Below are positions 47,418-58,402 of a stretch of DNA of 64,000 nucleotides, in pieces (within the stretch, counting starts at the first letter, position 1; every line of letters starts with the position of its first letter). The notes under the pieces were generated by a model. The model did not search any database and was not told the DNA's origin. It saw nothing but the letters and a program-made list of their open reading frames with translations. The position numbers were made by a program, and so were the translations under genes. The stretch comes from Vibrio neptunius (GTDB lineage Bacteria; Pseudomonadota; Gammaproteobacteria; Enterobacterales; Vibrionaceae). The stretch covers positions 2,542,001 to 2,606,000 of the forward strand of contig CP079859.1 in assembly GCA_019339365.1 (NCBI GenBank), in the 5' to 3' direction.

Positions 47418-48808
47418 TTAATCAGTGATCGCCTTAGCAATTTCCATCATGATCTGCTCCAGCTTACTGGTCATAGGATATGAAGCGTTCAAACGGATAC
47501 AATTCTGGAACTGCTCACGGGAGCTAAACAGCCGCCCATAAGCAATAGTAATTCCACGCTGTTGTAATCTTTGGTAAAGCAAGTAAGTGTCTACTCCCTT
47601 ACTCAATTCTAACCAGACAAAGTACCCCCTTGAGGCTGGCTAACTTTAGTCCCTTGAGGGAAACAACGTTTCACGACCTCAATAAAAACTTGTTGTCTAA
47701 CCGCTAATTCCTTACGCAGTTTTCTGAGGTGATTATCAAGGCTTTCATATTGAAGGAAGTGCGCGACGCCTTCCTGAACGGGCACACTGCCTGATAACGT
47801 CGATACCAGCTGCAGCTTCTGTAGTCGCTCATTAAACTGACCGTTGACCACCCAACCAACCCGATACCCCGGGCATAAGGATTTAGACAATGAGCCGCAC
47901 AGAAGAACCCTATCTTCTTGGTCCCAGTACTTAAGCGGCATAGGTTTATCATCACCAAAATACAATTCAGAATACACGTCATCTTCGACGACCGCGATCT
48001 GGTATCGGTTCGCTAGCTCGACCACCTTTTTCCTACCACTGGGCGCCAAGCTCGCGCCGGTCGGGTTATGAAAATTTGGCATTAACCAGCACGCTGATAC
48101 TTTGTGCCTCTTAATCGCTCGTTCAAACTTCTTTATACACAACCCGGTTTCAGGGTGGACCGGAACTTCTATCGCTTTGAGATTTAATCGCTCAATCGCC
48201 TGAATAGCGCCATAGAATGCCGGTGCTTCAACAATCACTGTATCACCCGGCTGAGTGACCACCTGCAACCCTAGATTCAACGCTTCCATTGCGCCGGAGG
48301 TAATAACGATATCAGTATGAGCGACCGTTATACCTTGCTTAAGATAACGTTGGGCGATTTGACGGCGCAGCGCTTCGTTACCTGGTGGCATGTTGTCAAA
48401 CACACTATTGAGTGGCATTTTTCTGCCAGCGCTGGCTAGATGACGATTCAATGCTTGTAGAGGGAATAAGTTAGGATCAGGAAAAGCCGACCCGAGCGCA
48501 ATATCGGCTTTACTATTGCTTTGTAGGAACTCGTATAGCTTGTCGTTAAATTCAGGTGCAACCACTTTGCTTTCTGGCTCAGGCGTTATAACCCGTTCCA
48601 TGATCGAAGTGACGAAATAGCCTGACTGCGGTTTGGCGAGTAACCAACCTTGAGATTCAAGAAGTTGATAAGCTTGAAGGACAGTTGAAGCGCTGACTGA
48701 GCGGTTACGGCTGGTCATTCGAATCGACGGCACTTTCTCCCCTGCTCGCCAAATGCCATTCTCAATTTGTAACTTAAGCTGTTCGGCCAATTGTTGATAG
48801 CGATTCAT
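47418..48808 (-). pseudogene. MocR-type GntR regulator with aminotransferase domain, frameshifted
   Basis: A GntR winged helix (EQLKLQIENGIWRAGEKVPS, then SASTVLQAYQLLESQGWL) is fused to a class I aminotransferase-like domain with the PLP lysine in GSLSKSLCPGYR and MPNFHNPTGAS. The frame breaks at the C5 run 47625-47629; one more C restores PQGGYFVWLELSKGVD and a normal ending (NCIRLNASYPM...). Full length is about 462 residues. E. coli YdcR has this plan. It is a PLP-sensing transcription factor with unknown target genes. Confidence 0.85.
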
Positions 48809-49003
48809 ACTTCCCTCACCTTGTCATTCAGGAAACAAAAGATATCACACATTTGATTGACACTGGCTTAAGCTCACTAAACAATTTTATTAATTTTTAA
48901 CGCACCCCGTTTGTTGACACTTATCACATTAAATATTTACTTCTCTGTTACATTTAATCACGTATCAGTGATCCGAATAACTCAACGTAAGGACCGGGTA
49001 AGA

Positions 49004-49249
49004 ATGAAAAAATACGATGAATCACATATCGAATACAAAGGTGAAAGCAATGGTGTCCACAGTTGGATTGCTCCACACGGTCAACCCTATTACTGGCACC
49101 CAGACTGGCTGCATATCGCCGAAGACGCTACTGGTTCACACCCTAAGAAAGACATAGAAGTAGACCAGAATGAGAAAGCGACTGAAAAGCATGCGATAAG
49201 AGCAATTCTTTCACACCTAAATGACTGGGCAGCGAAAAAGCTAAAGTAA
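49004..49249 (+). CDS. Small conserved-looking 81-aa protein
   Basis: An 81-residue soluble protein starting MKKYDESHIEYKGESNG with a His/Trp-rich centre (HSWIAPHGQPYYWHPDWLH) and a charged C-terminus (LNDWAAKKLK). AAGGA is ten bases upstream of the ATG at 49004. Divergent from the MocR-type gene. I do not recognise a family; the His/Trp cluster might bind a metal or ligand. Confidence 0.65.
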   Translation: MKKYDESHIEYKGESNGVHSWIAPHGQPYYWHPDWLHIAEDATGSHPKKDIEVDQNEKATEKHAIRAILSHLNDWAAKKLK

Positions 49250-49494
49250 TTGTTTTCGGTCTTATTCAACCACCTACCTTTCACAAGTCACACGCTGATC
49301 TCACACCGTGTGGCTTGTTAATCGCCTTCAGTTCGATGCACTCCTCTCAATTGGTACTACCACTACTACTCAAGTAGCAAAAATGTATCTAAACTCGAAA
49401 TTAAACGATAGTATCGCGGGTCATTTTATAAGTGAAGACGATGAAACTTGGCTTTGAGTACGCTGAGTTCCGCTTTAAAAGTAAGGGCTAGAAA

Positions 49495-51000
49495 ATGGCT
49501 AACTCCAACTATAACGCGCCTCTAACGCTAAAACTGTACGCGATTGCGGCTGTGGTTTTCGGTACTTATGGCGGGCGGGTTTGCCCATTTTTAGAAACTC
49601 TTACAACCCAAGAGATTTTATTCCACGTCGGTGTAACCTTTGGCGCGCTGTTTCTCGTTCGACATTTTTTGCTCAATGACCACTCTTTACTTGAAGAGCA
49701 GCGCCAAGCCCGACTCGATGCCACCCTGTTTTTTATGGGCAGCGTCCCTCTGGCAATATTCTATAACGTTTATTACGATTTTGGGCTCGACAGTAATCTC
49801 AAGGTTTTGTTTGGGATGACCTTGTTCGGCTTTTTCTCTGGTTTGATTTTGCAGCTCGCTTCCAAGCTCGAGAAATTTGATCAATTAACACAAACAGAAC
49901 ACTATCATTTGGAACTCAGTGGTGAGCGTCAATCTATGGTCAAACAAATGATCATGATGATTGCTATGCTCCTCATCACCTTAACGACCATGCTCACCAT
50001 GGTTGCAGTAAAAGATATATTCTGGTTACAACATAATCCTGAGCGCATTCTCGATGGCAGTGCTACCGTTAGTGTGATTAAAGAGTTCATCTATTTGTCA
50101 TTGGTGCTCGGTGCGTACGTCGCGACGATTCTCATACTGTGGACCAAACTAATGCGTAAAGTTTTGTTGTCTCAGGAGTGTTCTTTACAAGAAGTCGCAC
50201 AGGGCAATATTGCCAGACGTTTACCTATTTTTGAGCACAATGAGCTCGGTTCGATGGCGTCTCTGACCAACAAGATGCTCGATAGCCTGCAATCGACTCA
50301 AGACGAAGTCAAAACCACTCGTGATGTTGCTATTGTCTCTCTTTCAGCACTGGCAGAATCTAGAGATAACGAAACTGGCGCGCATATTTTGCGTACCCAA
50401 GAGTACATTCGCGCTTTGGCCAACTACCTTTGCCAATTTGACAAACATAGGGCGTTGCTCACTCCTAATTACATAGAACTGTTATACAAATCGGCGCCAT
50501 TGCACGACGTAGGTAAAGTGGGTATTCCTGACAGTATTTTACTCAAACCCGGTAAGCTCACCGACGACGAGTTTAAGACAATGAAACGTCATCCAGAAAT
50601 TGGGGCGAAGGCCCTCTCGATTGCAGAGAAACATCTGGGCAGTAACTCTTTCCTTCAATTGGCGAAAGAGATCGCTCTAACTCACCACGAAAAATGGGAC
50701 GGTAGTGGCTATCCGAAGGGATTAAAAGGCGATGAAATCCCACTTTCTGGTCGTTTGATGGCGCTTGCTGATGTGTATGACGCGCTAATCTCCGAGCGTG
50801 TTTACAAAAAAGCCTTCAGCCATGAGAAAGCGAAATCCATTATCCTTGAGGGTAAAGGCAGTCATTTTGACCCTGAGCTGGTTGACGCCTTCCTTACAAT
50901 AGAACAAGAATTTGTCAATATCGCCGATAAATACCGTAGCCTAGAAGCTGAAGAGAACGCGATGGCTTTGGAAGAACTTCAAGCCAATGAGCCGACTTAA
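49495..51000 (+). CDS. Membrane-bound HD-GYP cyclic-di-GMP phosphodiesterase
   Basis: A 501-residue protein. The N-terminal half has about six transmembrane segments, two of them flanking a predicted periplasmic loop (MIMMIAMLLITLTTMLTMVA ... IYLSLVLGAYVATILILW). A HAMP-like linker follows (RRLPIFEHNELGSM). The C-terminal HD-GYP domain shows HDVGKVGIPD, HHEKWDGSGYP and LADVYDALISERVYK. These are the catalytic motifs for hydrolysing c-di-GMP, so it should favour motility. The environmental signal is unknown. Confidence 0.9.
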   Translation: MANSNYNAPLTLKLYAIAAVVFGTYGGRVCPFLETLTTQEILFHVGVTFGALFLVRHFLLNDHSLLEEQRQARLDATLFFMGSVPLAIFYNVYYDFGLDSNLKVLFGMTLFGFFSGLILQLASKLEKFDQLTQTEHYHLELSGERQSMVKQMIMMIAMLLITLTTMLTMVAVKDIFWLQHNPERILDGSATVSVIKEFIYLSLVLGAYVATILILWTKLMRKVLLSQECSLQEVAQGNIARRLPIFEHNELGSMASLTNKMLDSLQSTQDEVKTTRDVAIVSLSALAESRDNETGAHILRTQEYIRALANYLCQFDKHRALLTPNYIELLYKSAPLHDVGKVGIPDSILLKPGKLTDDEFKTMKRHPEIGAKALSIAEKHLGSNSFLQLAKEIALTHHEKWDGSGYPKGLKGDEIPLSGRLMALADVYDALISERVYKKAFSHEKAKSIILEGKGSHFDPELVDAFLTIEQEFVNIADKYRSLEAEENAMALEELQANEPT

Positions 51001-51207
51001 ACTTCCTGCCTCGAATTGACGCCTCCTTTCAAGGTTCAGACGCTTTTCACCTTTTTAATGGGTAAAAAGCCGGTTAGGCGCTGAGTGATTCTTAAATGTG
51101 CCTATTTTATCATTTTCTTACTGGTTGATGTTGTCTCGACAAGCGCAGATAAGGTATAAATAACCGAAATATTTATATCCTCCCTTCGACTCACATGGAT
51201 GACAATT

Positions 51208-52398
51208 ATGTTTGAAAAAGTAGTTGCTGCGCCGGCAGATCCTATCCTTGGACTGACAGAAGAGTTCAAAAAAGACTCGCGAGCAGACAAAATTAACCTT
51301 GGCGTTGGTATTTATAAAAATGAACAAGGTGAAACCCCGGTTCTAGCCACCGTTAAAAAAGCGGAAGCTGCCCTAATTGAAAGCGAAAAAACCAAGTCAT
51401 ACCTTACTATCGAAGGGACCGCTGAGTATGGCCTAGCGGTGCAGAAGCTACTGTTTGGTGGAGACTCTGATATTGTTAATAACAAATTAGCAAAAACCGC
51501 TCAGGCTCCTGGCGGTACTGGTGCATTGCGCGTGGCAGGCGAATTCATCAAGCGTCAGTTGGGTGATGTGAAGATCTGGATCAGCAACCCAACTTGGGCT
51601 AACCACAACGGTGTATTCACTGCAGCAGGTATAGAGACCGCTCAGTACAGCTACTACAACGCTGAGACAAAAGATAAAGATTTCGCGGCAATGGTAGCCG
51701 ATCTTGAACAAGCGTCTGAAGGCGATATTGTCCTTCTTCATGGCTGCTGCCATAACCCAACGGGCATTGACCCAACGCTTGAAGAATGGGAAACACTTGC
51801 CAAGCTGGTTGCGGATAAAAAACTACTCCCTCTATTTGACTTCGCTTATCAAGGTTTCGCCAAAGGCGTTGAAGAAGATGCGGCAGGTTTACGTGTTTTT
51901 GCTAAATACAACAAAGAGATCTTAGTCGCGAGCTCCTTCTCTAAAAACTTTGGCCTTTACAATGAACGTGTAGGTGCGTTTACCTTGGTCGCAGAGTCAG
52001 AGGAAACCGCAAGCACTGCCTTCTCTCAAGTGAAAGCCATCATCCGTTCTATCTACTCTAACCCACCAGCACACGGTAGCGCAGTTGTGACGCACATTCT
52101 TAACAATGCTGAACTGCGCAATGAGTGGGAAGCGGAAGTCAAAGAAATGCGTGACCGTATCCAAGACATGCGTGAGCTGTTTGTTACCACCCTAAAAGAA
52201 CAAGGCGTTGACGCTGACTTTAGCTTCATTGAACGTCAAAACGGTATGTTCTCATTCTCTGGCCTTTCAAAGGAGCAGGTGACACGCCTTAAAGATGAGT
52301 TCGCCATCTACATTGTTGGGTCAGGCCGTATCAGCGTCGCAGGTATGACTCGTTCAAACATGCTACCACTTTGTAAAGCACTGGCCGCTGTTCTATAA
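51208..52398 (+). CDS. aspC: Aspartate/aromatic aminotransferase
   Basis: A 396-residue class I PLP aminotransferase highly similar to E. coli AspC throughout ([38 protein letters not shown] lysine in [18 protein letters not shown]). It interconverts aspartate and oxaloacetate with 2-oxoglutarate/glutamate, and aromatic amino acids. The ATG at 51208 has GGA eight bases upstream; one at 51199 is in frame. Terminator at 52418-52446. Confidence 0.93.
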   Translation: MFEKVVAAPADPILGLTEEFKKDSRADKINLGVGIYKNEQGETPVLATVKKAEAALIESEKTKSYLTIEGTAEYGLAVQKLLFGGDSDIVNNKLAKTAQAPGGTGALRVAGEFIKRQLGDVKIWISNPTWANHNGVFTAAGIETAQYSYYNAETKDKDFAAMVADLEQASEGDIVLLHGCCHNPTGIDPTLEEWETLAKLVADKKLLPLFDFAYQGFAKGVEEDAAGLRVFAKYNKEILVASSFSKNFGLYNERVGAFTLVAESEETASTAFSQVKAIIRSIYSNPPAHGSAVVTHILNNAELRNEWEAEVKEMRDRIQDMRELFVTTLKEQGVDADFSFIERQNGMFSFSGLSKEQVTRLKDEFAIYIVGSGRISVAGMTRSNMLPLCKALAAVL

Positions 52399-52417
52399 GC
52401 GACCAGAATCCAATAAA

Positions 52418-52446
52418 AAAGAGCCAGCTGATGCTGGCTCTTTTTG
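52418..52446. terminator. Bidirectional terminator after aspC
   Basis: AGAGCCAGC/GCTGGCTCT with a TGAT loop, flanked by AAAAAA and TTTTT; convergent to the outer-membrane protein gene. Confidence 0.9.
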
Positions 52447-52457
52447 TATAATATCGC

Positions 52458-53086
52458 CTAGAACAGATAGCGTATGCTAACGCCACCTTCATTGGTCGTC
52501 GTTGAACCATTGTTTCGATGCGTATAGAAACCACCGAAGACCAACTTCGTCGACACCTGATAATCCCCCGCATATTAAAGATATCCTCATCCAGAATATC
52601 ACTCCGTCTTAACCCACCAGTCACTGACAGCTCCCAGGACTTATTTAACTCATATTTAAGCGTCAAATCTCCACCCCACATGAACTTATTGTCGCTCGAA
52701 ATCTTTGCATCTGTAATATCGTTGGTTTGTGTTGACCAAATAAAGCCGGCTTTCGCGCCTGCGACCAAATCCCACTTATCCTCTAATGGGTACCTAAATG
52801 CAGCACCAGGCAGTAACGTATAAATCTCGGTGGTGGTGTTTTGCGGATGGATGAACCTGGCTTCGTAATCCAATGTAGCAAGAAACTGATTGTCGATAAG
52901 CATGTTGCCGCCCACCGCTAAAGAAGTCACATTGCTATTTACCCCTAAATTCTCATCAAGCGAGCCCGCACTTAAGTCGGCGTACAGAAAGTTGTAATTG
53001 AGGTTGTTTGTCGTACTTTGCCCGTGAGCAGTCAATGATGCCGCCACGAGAATTGGAATAAGGAGATAAAGCAGTTTTACTTCCAT
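52458..53086 (-). pseudogene. Outer-membrane beta-barrel protein, frameshifted near the C-terminus
   Basis: A protein of about 208 residues after repair. Signal peptide LLYLLIPILVAASLTAHG, then alternating beta strands (SLAVGGNMLIDNQFLATLDY, WDLVAGAKAGFIWS). The break is a C5 run at 52565-52569; one more C restores MRGDYQVSTKLVFGGFYTHR and a final strand ending IRYLF, the aromatic C-terminus of outer-membrane barrels. Function unknown; OmpW/OmpA-barrel-like in size. Repair gives a stop just before the aspC terminator. Confidence 0.8.
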
Positions 53087-53234
53087 GAATACCTCTTTAA
53101 TACAGACGAATAAAGCTAATTTATGGGAGAGAACGCATTCTCGATAATGAGAAATGACTGCCGTTCTGGATCTGAAAGTATAGATCAGTTTGACGCAAGT
53201 TATTGAGAGATCAATAGGATTGTCACAATAGAGA

Positions 53235-53254
53235 AAGGCCCAAACTTGGGCCTT
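53235..53254 (-). terminator. Terminator of the gene at 53253-53630
   Basis: AAGGCCC/GGGCCTT with a six-base loop; minus-strand tail TTTCTCTATT. It begins at the stop codon. Confidence 0.7.
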
Positions 53255-53630
53255 AGAAGGTAATGATCAATTCATCTTGCTGATGGCTTTCAATATGAGT
53301 ATTGGAGCGGTTCCTCAGTTTTTCGATTTGTTCTCGCTCGAGCTCATAAGGCATCACCAGTTTCAGCTCTTCAATGCCTTCACTCCGTGCTAATTGCATC
53401 AGTGTCAGAATATTGGACTCATCACTCCGACTTACCGACAGTGATTTCATCGCCTGATCCCACAAGCGATCTTCCGCAGATACCGCCTCTTTGATCGTAC
53501 TTTTCCAAGCCAAACTGAAAATAGGTGCGAAGGTACTCATTGCCTCTAAGAAAGTCCATTTCTTACTGCACGACGCGCCAAGAAAAGAGGTATAGTCGAA
53601 TACCACACTTGCCTTGCCCTGATGTTCCAT
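53253..53630 (-). CDS. Hypothetical protein of 125 aa
   Basis: Starts MEHQGKASVVFDYTSFLGAS from the ATG at 53630, fixed by GAGGAG six bases upstream. Soluble, mixed alpha/beta in appearance, with a C-terminal part LMQLARSEGIEELKLVMPYE. No recognised family. Monocistronic. Confidence 0.65.
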   Translation of the reverse strand: MEHQGKASVVFDYTSFLGASCSKKWTFLEAMSTFAPIFSLAWKSTIKEAVSAEDRLWDQAMKSLSVSRSDESNILTLMQLARSEGIEELKLVMPYELEREQIEKLRNRSNTHIESHQQDELIITF

Positions 53631-53854
53631 ATCAATCTCCTCTGGTAGGCAACACAGTGTCCTCAATATCGTCTATCACTATCCATATAGCAATAGGATA
53701 TAGAACAATCATCTTTTATAGCTATTTTTTCGATCAAAAAGCTATATCAAAACCAACCCGATAACAAAAGATGCACAAGATAGAGACATGGGTAATCAGT
53801 TGCGTAATATTTCAGGGCAGGAATTTATCCCAAGCCACTTGCTAATCCCCCTGG

Positions 53855-56209
53855 CTAGCGGATATCTATGATTCGACTCGCTCTTTTGTATTGCACACGC
53901 CAACCTACCCATCGCGGTAGCTCCCAACGCTTTGGGTCGCCTTTACGTAAGCCCGACTTATACACTACGTAGACCCGCTTTTTCATCGGTTGATATTCGA
54001 CGCTCAATTGCAAATCACCAATATAGAGTTCAAATGGGTACATGGCAGCAAAATCTTCATACTCCCAGTAAGGAATGCCTTCAAAAGGAAAATCTTCTGC
54101 GCTGAACATCGCAAGCTCCGACGCATCTGCCAGCTCCAATGTTACGAGCTGTTCAGTAAACCAAGAGTCAAATGTCAACGATTCCTGAATCGGCGATGCA
54201 GAGGGGTTATCCAGTGAGTGGTATAATTTCCAGTGCTCGATCTGTTGATGTCGCTGTTTAGCAAATCCCGGTAACAACTCTTCACGTTTAACGGCTTCAA
54301 CGAGTGATTTAATCGCAAACTCACCTTTTGCTGGCGCTTTCTTGTAGGCCACTTTTCGCCCGGCATACATCATATGGAGTTGAATGTAGGGGACGTCTTC
54401 CACACTGATCACCTCGCCTTCTACCCAGTGCCCAATGTCCAGTTGTTCAAAAAGCGATAGTTTAACTGGCATCGTCACCGTCGCGAGTGTCAATGTTTGT
54501 TTAACCCCTCGCCCCGGTAAACTGTGAGTATCTAGCACGAGTGCAGCCTCAATATCATCGGGTAAACGACTTGCCCGGCCCAGTGTGACTTCCATTTGAC
54601 CATTGCCCAACGCCTCACGACGACGCTCTCTTCTGACAAACAACAACTCAGGGTGAAGAGAGGCAATAGCTTCAACTAGCTCATTATGAGAGTAACGGGA
54701 AGCCACACTAAGTTCGGGCAACTCGAACACTGTCCGCATTTGTTGAGAAAGTGCCTGCGCTTCTGTGAGTACATCATCATCTATGGTAACACCGGGGAGC
54801 TTTTCTCCACGTACGACTCTAATCGCGACTTCAGCATCACACCCCAAAGGCTCTTCTTTGCCAAGCTCTTCTAGTGCTTCTTCATTTGACGATAAACGGT
54901 ACATAGATGCAGGTGTCGCGAGCACTGCAGTTAAATCCACCATGGCTTCTTGTAGCTTTCGCTGTGGCATTCGCGTCACCAAATCAGCATACAGAGCATC
55001 AATCGGCAGAGGGTAAATACGTTGTCCATGTGAAGTGACTAGGCCAGATTCATCTATCGCACCCATGGCGTGCAAAATATCAGTCGCCTGAACAAGCGAC
55101 TTTTCAGGTAGTGGTTCTAAAAAGCTCAGTGCAGAAAGAGAATACCCACAACTGGCGCAGGCCAACATGGCTTCTGTGAGTGTTTCTCGATGAAGCTCTG
55201 GAGGGGTAACGTCAGCCAACGCAGCGTGTTCACCATACAAGCGAATACAAATGCCATCCATCACTCTTCCCGCTCGACCGCTGCGCTGTCTCGCGCTTGC
55301 TTTAGAAATATGTTTTAGGCTCAATGTGGTTTTACCGTTTCTCTGTTCAGTACGTCGCTCCAAACCAGAATCAACAACGGCAACCACATTCGGTATGGTT
55401 AGTGAGGTTTCAGCAACGTTAGTCGCAAGCACGACTTTTTGCAGCTCTTGCTGGTTAAGCGCAACTTCCCTCTGTTTGTTAGTCACAGAAGCATGCAATG
55501 GCACGACTACCACTTTGTCAAGATGAGCGAGCGCACTCTGGCATTGGGTAATTTCTTTACGCCCTGGCAAGAAAACCAGAATATCCCCCTCTAAGTCGAG
55601 TAAACTCTCCACCTCTGCTCGGACTCTTTGTTCTAGGTTACGGCTATCTGGCAGCTGCCTTGAATCTCCGGCCCGATGAGCGATTGCTACGTCAAAATTG
55701 CGCCCCTTAGCTTGTAGACGTTGCGCTCCAACGTATCGCGCAAGCTTCTCACCCTCAATCGTGGCTGACGTAATGACTAAACGATGCTGATTGTGCTGAT
55801 TCAACAACGCCACCAGCAAGTCAGTATCCCAGCGGCGCTCATGAAACTCATCGACAATAATGGTTTTAAAATCGCTGAGCCGATTTTCAGAGTACCAACG
55901 CAATGCAACACCCGGCGTAACGAAAATAATGTTTGTTTTCTCATCACAACGGTTTTCCAGCTTAATCGAATAGCCCACTGAGCAACCTAGCGGCTCATTT
56001 TTTTGCTCTGCCAGAAACTGCGCTAATGACGTACAGGCAATACGCCGAGGTTCAATCACCAGTACTTTTCCCTGCTCCGCTGCCCATAATGGTAATCGTG
56101 TTGATTTGCCCGAGCCGGTTTCCGCTTCTACTATCATATGGTGAGTAGAAAGAAGTTTCAGAAATTCGGTTTTGAGAGTGTCTATAGGTAAGCTGAACAT
56201 CGTTTGCAT
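53855..56209 (-). CDS. DExH-box ATP-dependent helicase (HrpB/HrpA-like)
   Basis: A 784-residue superfamily 2 helicase. Walker A ETGSGKSTRLP (motif I), IEPRRIACTSLA (Ia), DEFHERRWDTDLL (motif II, DEFH), VITSATIEGEKL (III), VVLATNVAETSLTIPNV (V) and QRSGRAGRVMDG (VI). A helicase-associated region and a divergent C-terminus of about 250 residues follow. It is shorter than, and different at the C-terminus from, E. coli HrpB (about 810). Probably acts on RNA; substrate unknown. Confidence 0.85.
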   Translation of the reverse strand: MQTMFSLPIDTLKTEFLKLLSTHHMIVEAETGSGKSTRLPLWAAEQGKVLVIEPRRIACTSLAQFLAEQKNEPLGCSVGYSIKLENRCDEKTNIIFVTPGVALRWYSENRLSDFKTIIVDEFHERRWDTDLLVALLNQHNQHRLVITSATIEGEKLARYVGAQRLQAKGRNFDVAIAHRAGDSRQLPDSRNLEQRVRAEVESLLDLEGDILVFLPGRKEITQCQSALAHLDKVVVVPLHASVTNKQREVALNQQELQKVVLATNVAETSLTIPNVVAVVDSGLERRTEQRNGKTTLSLKHISKASARQRSGRAGRVMDGICIRLYGEHAALADVTPPELHRETLTEAMLACASCGYSLSALSFLEPLPEKSLVQATDILHAMGAIDESGLVTSHGQRIYPLPIDALYADLVTRMPQRKLQEAMVDLTAVLATPASMYRLSSNEEALEELGKEEPLGCDAEVAIRVVRGEKLPGVTIDDDVLTEAQALSQQMRTVFELPELSVASRYSHNELVEAIASLHPELLFVRRERRREALGNGQMEVTLGRASRLPDDIEAALVLDTHSLPGRGVKQTLTLATVTMPVKLSLFEQLDIGHWVEGEVISVEDVPYIQLHMMYAGRKVAYKKAPAKGEFAIKSLVEAVKREELLPGFAKQRHQQIEHWKLYHSLDNPSASPIQESLTFDSWFTEQLVTLELADASELAMFSAEDFPFEGIPYWEYEDFAAMYPFELYIGDLQLSVEYQPMKKRVYVVYKSGLRKGDPKRWELPRWVGWRVQYKRASRIIDIR

Positions 56210-56342
56210 TGAAATCGTGGAAAAGGCGGAAAGTATATAACTAATCTGTGCCAGAATGCAGGAATATTCGGTTTACAATATGGTCACTAATCCCTATCAT
56301 TTTCTGGTTCCCGTTCCTTAATACCCTACAACAAGGCAAGTA

Positions 56343-58031
56343 ATGAATAACGACAAACGCCCTTTATATATTCCTTTCGCTGGTCCAGCGCTTCTTAGTA
56401 CGCCTCTTCTCAATAAGGGAAGTGCATTCTCAGCAGAAGAAAGAGCTTCTTTCAACCTCGAAGGTTTGTTACCAGAAACAACTGAAACCATTCAGGAACA
56501 AGTGGAACGTGCTTACCAACAATATCGCAACTTCGAAAGCGATATGGATAAACACATCTACCTACGTAACATTCAGGATACCAACGAAACCTTGTTCTAT
56601 CGCCTAGTGCAGAACCATGTTTCAGAAATGATGCCAATCATCTACACACCGACAGTGGGTGCGGCATGTGAGAACTTCTCAAACATCTATCGCCGTGGTC
56701 GCGGCCTTTTCGTTTCTTATGCAAACCGGGATCGTATTGATGATCTTCTTAACAATGCATCCAACCACAATGTTAAAGTGATTGTTGTTACCGATGGCGA
56801 ACGTATTCTGGGCCTAGGTGACCAAGGCATCGGTGGCATGGGCATTCCTATCGGTAAGCTTGCGCTGTACACCGCCTGTGGTGGTATCAGCCCAGCATAT
56901 ACGCTGCCTATCGTACTGGATGTCGGTACTAATAATCCTCAGCGACTTGCGGACCCAATGTACATGGGGTGGCGTCATCCGCGTATTACAAGCGCTGAAT
57001 ATGATGCGTTCGTTGAAGAGTTCATCCAAGCAGTTCAGCGTCGTTGGCCTGATGCGCTAATTCAATTTGAAGATTTCGCACAGAAAAACGCAATGCCTTT
57101 GCTTGAGCGCTATAAAGACCGAATCTGCTGTTTCAATGATGACATTCAAGGCACAGCGGCTATCACTGTCGGTTCTCTACTGGCAGCATGTCGAGCAGCA
57201 GGCACACAATTGTCAGAACAACGCGTAACCTTCCTTGGTGCAGGTTCTGCAGGCTGCGGTATTGCAGAAGCTATCATTGCCCAAATGGTTTCGGAAGGGA
57301 TCTCTGACGAGCAAGCGCGCTCTCAGGTTTACATGGTCGACCGCTGGGGTCTGCTACAGGAAGGCATGCCAAATCTACTTGATTTTCAGCAACGCTTAGT
57401 ACAAAAACACATCAACACTGACGACTGGGAAGCAGAAGGCAGTGGCTATTCACTACTTGATGTTATGCGTAATGCAAAACCTACTGTTCTTATTGGTGTT
57501 TCTGGCGCCCCGGGCCTGTTCAGTGAAGAGGTCATTAAAGAGATGCACAAACACTGCGCTAGGCCAATCGTGTTCCCACTATCGAATCCAACTAGCCGAG
57601 TTGAAGCGACGCCAAATGACATTATTCGCTGGACTAACGGTGAAGCATTAGTGGCGACGGGTAGCCCATTTGATCCTGTCGTTCATGATGGAAAAACCTA
57701 CCCGATCGCACAATGTAACAACAGCTACATTTTCCCAGGGATTGGCTTAGGCGTACTTGCAGTACAGGCTAAGCGCGTGACTGACGAAATGCTGATGGAA
57801 TCAAGTCGAGCTCTGGCCACTTGCTCTCCATTGGCAATCAATGGTCAAGGACCATTACTGCCTCCTCTGGAAGCGATCCACTCAGTCTCGAAGAAGATTG
57901 CATTTGCGGTAGCGAAGAAGGCAATTGAACAAGGCGTGGCGCTAGAGATTACTGACGAGGCACTGGAAGAAGCGATTGAAAACCACTTCTGGCAGCCAGT
58001 TTACCGTCGTTACAAGCGTACTTCATTCTAA
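56343..58031 (+). CDS. maeA: NAD-dependent malic enzyme
   Basis: A 562-residue malic enzyme (malate to pyruvate, CO2 and NADH). Motifs: [19 protein letters not shown], catalytic Tyr/Lys region, [30 protein letters not shown] (metal-binding Asp), [13 protein letters not shown] (NAD-binding loop) and [14 protein letters not shown]. Size and motifs are as in MaeA/SfcA. Terminator at 58045-58070. Confidence 0.94.
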   Translation: MNNDKRPLYIPFAGPALLSTPLLNKGSAFSAEERASFNLEGLLPETTETIQEQVERAYQQYRNFESDMDKHIYLRNIQDTNETLFYRLVQNHVSEMMPIIYTPTVGAACENFSNIYRRGRGLFVSYANRDRIDDLLNNASNHNVKVIVVTDGERILGLGDQGIGGMGIPIGKLALYTACGGISPAYTLPIVLDVGTNNPQRLADPMYMGWRHPRITSAEYDAFVEEFIQAVQRRWPDALIQFEDFAQKNAMPLLERYKDRICCFNDDIQGTAAITVGSLLAACRAAGTQLSEQRVTFLGAGSAGCGIAEAIIAQMVSEGISDEQARSQVYMVDRWGLLQEGMPNLLDFQQRLVQKHINTDDWEAEGSGYSLLDVMRNAKPTVLIGVSGAPGLFSEEVIKEMHKHCARPIVFPLSNPTSRVEATPNDIIRWTNGEALVATGSPFDPVVHDGKTYPIAQCNNSYIFPGIGLGVLAVQAKRVTDEMLMESSRALATCSPLAINGQGPLLPPLEAIHSVSKKIAFAVAKKAIEQGVALEITDEALEEAIENHFWQPVYRRYKRTSF

Positions 58032-58044
58032 CTTTTTATTGATT

Positions 58045-58070
58045 CAGCCCCTGGTAGCAGGGGCTTTTTA
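58045..58070 (+). terminator. Terminator of maeA
   Basis: AGCCCCTG/CAGGGGCT followed by TTTTTATA, 14 bases after the stop. Confidence 0.9.
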
Positions 58071-58073
58071 TAT

Positions 58074-58402
58074 ATGATGATTTTTGAATTTTTTCCCCAG
58101 CGGGGCAATATCTATTTCCATATTTAACTGAAATATCCACAGCGCTGATTGCCTGCTTTTTGGTGATGGCGGGCGGTGAGATAAACACGTTATTGAGAAG
58201 AACACTGAGAAACCACAACTTTGTACTCAGAACCGTCGTATTTATCTTGATTAACGCTTTTGGTTACGGCTTAATCATTGTCAAAGTAACCCCTTACCTC
58301 GCTCGGACATTACGCGATATGGACGCTGGCATCATGTTCACTATTATTATTGTCAGCTTTGTATTGATTGGCTCATGGGCACAACGGAATCGACAAATTT
58401 AG
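58074..58402 (+). pseudogene. DUF3392 membrane protein, frameshifted
   Basis: The intact part encodes ACFLVMAGGEINTLLRRTL and two further transmembrane segments, matching DUF3392. The same frame reads upstream as PAGQYLFPYLTEISTALI but lacks a start. One extra T in the T6 run at 58089-58094 joins it to ATG 58074 (MMIFEFFSPAG...), giving about 109 residues with three transmembrane segments. Its end overlaps the start of the SanA-like gene by 28 bases. Confidence 0.75.
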
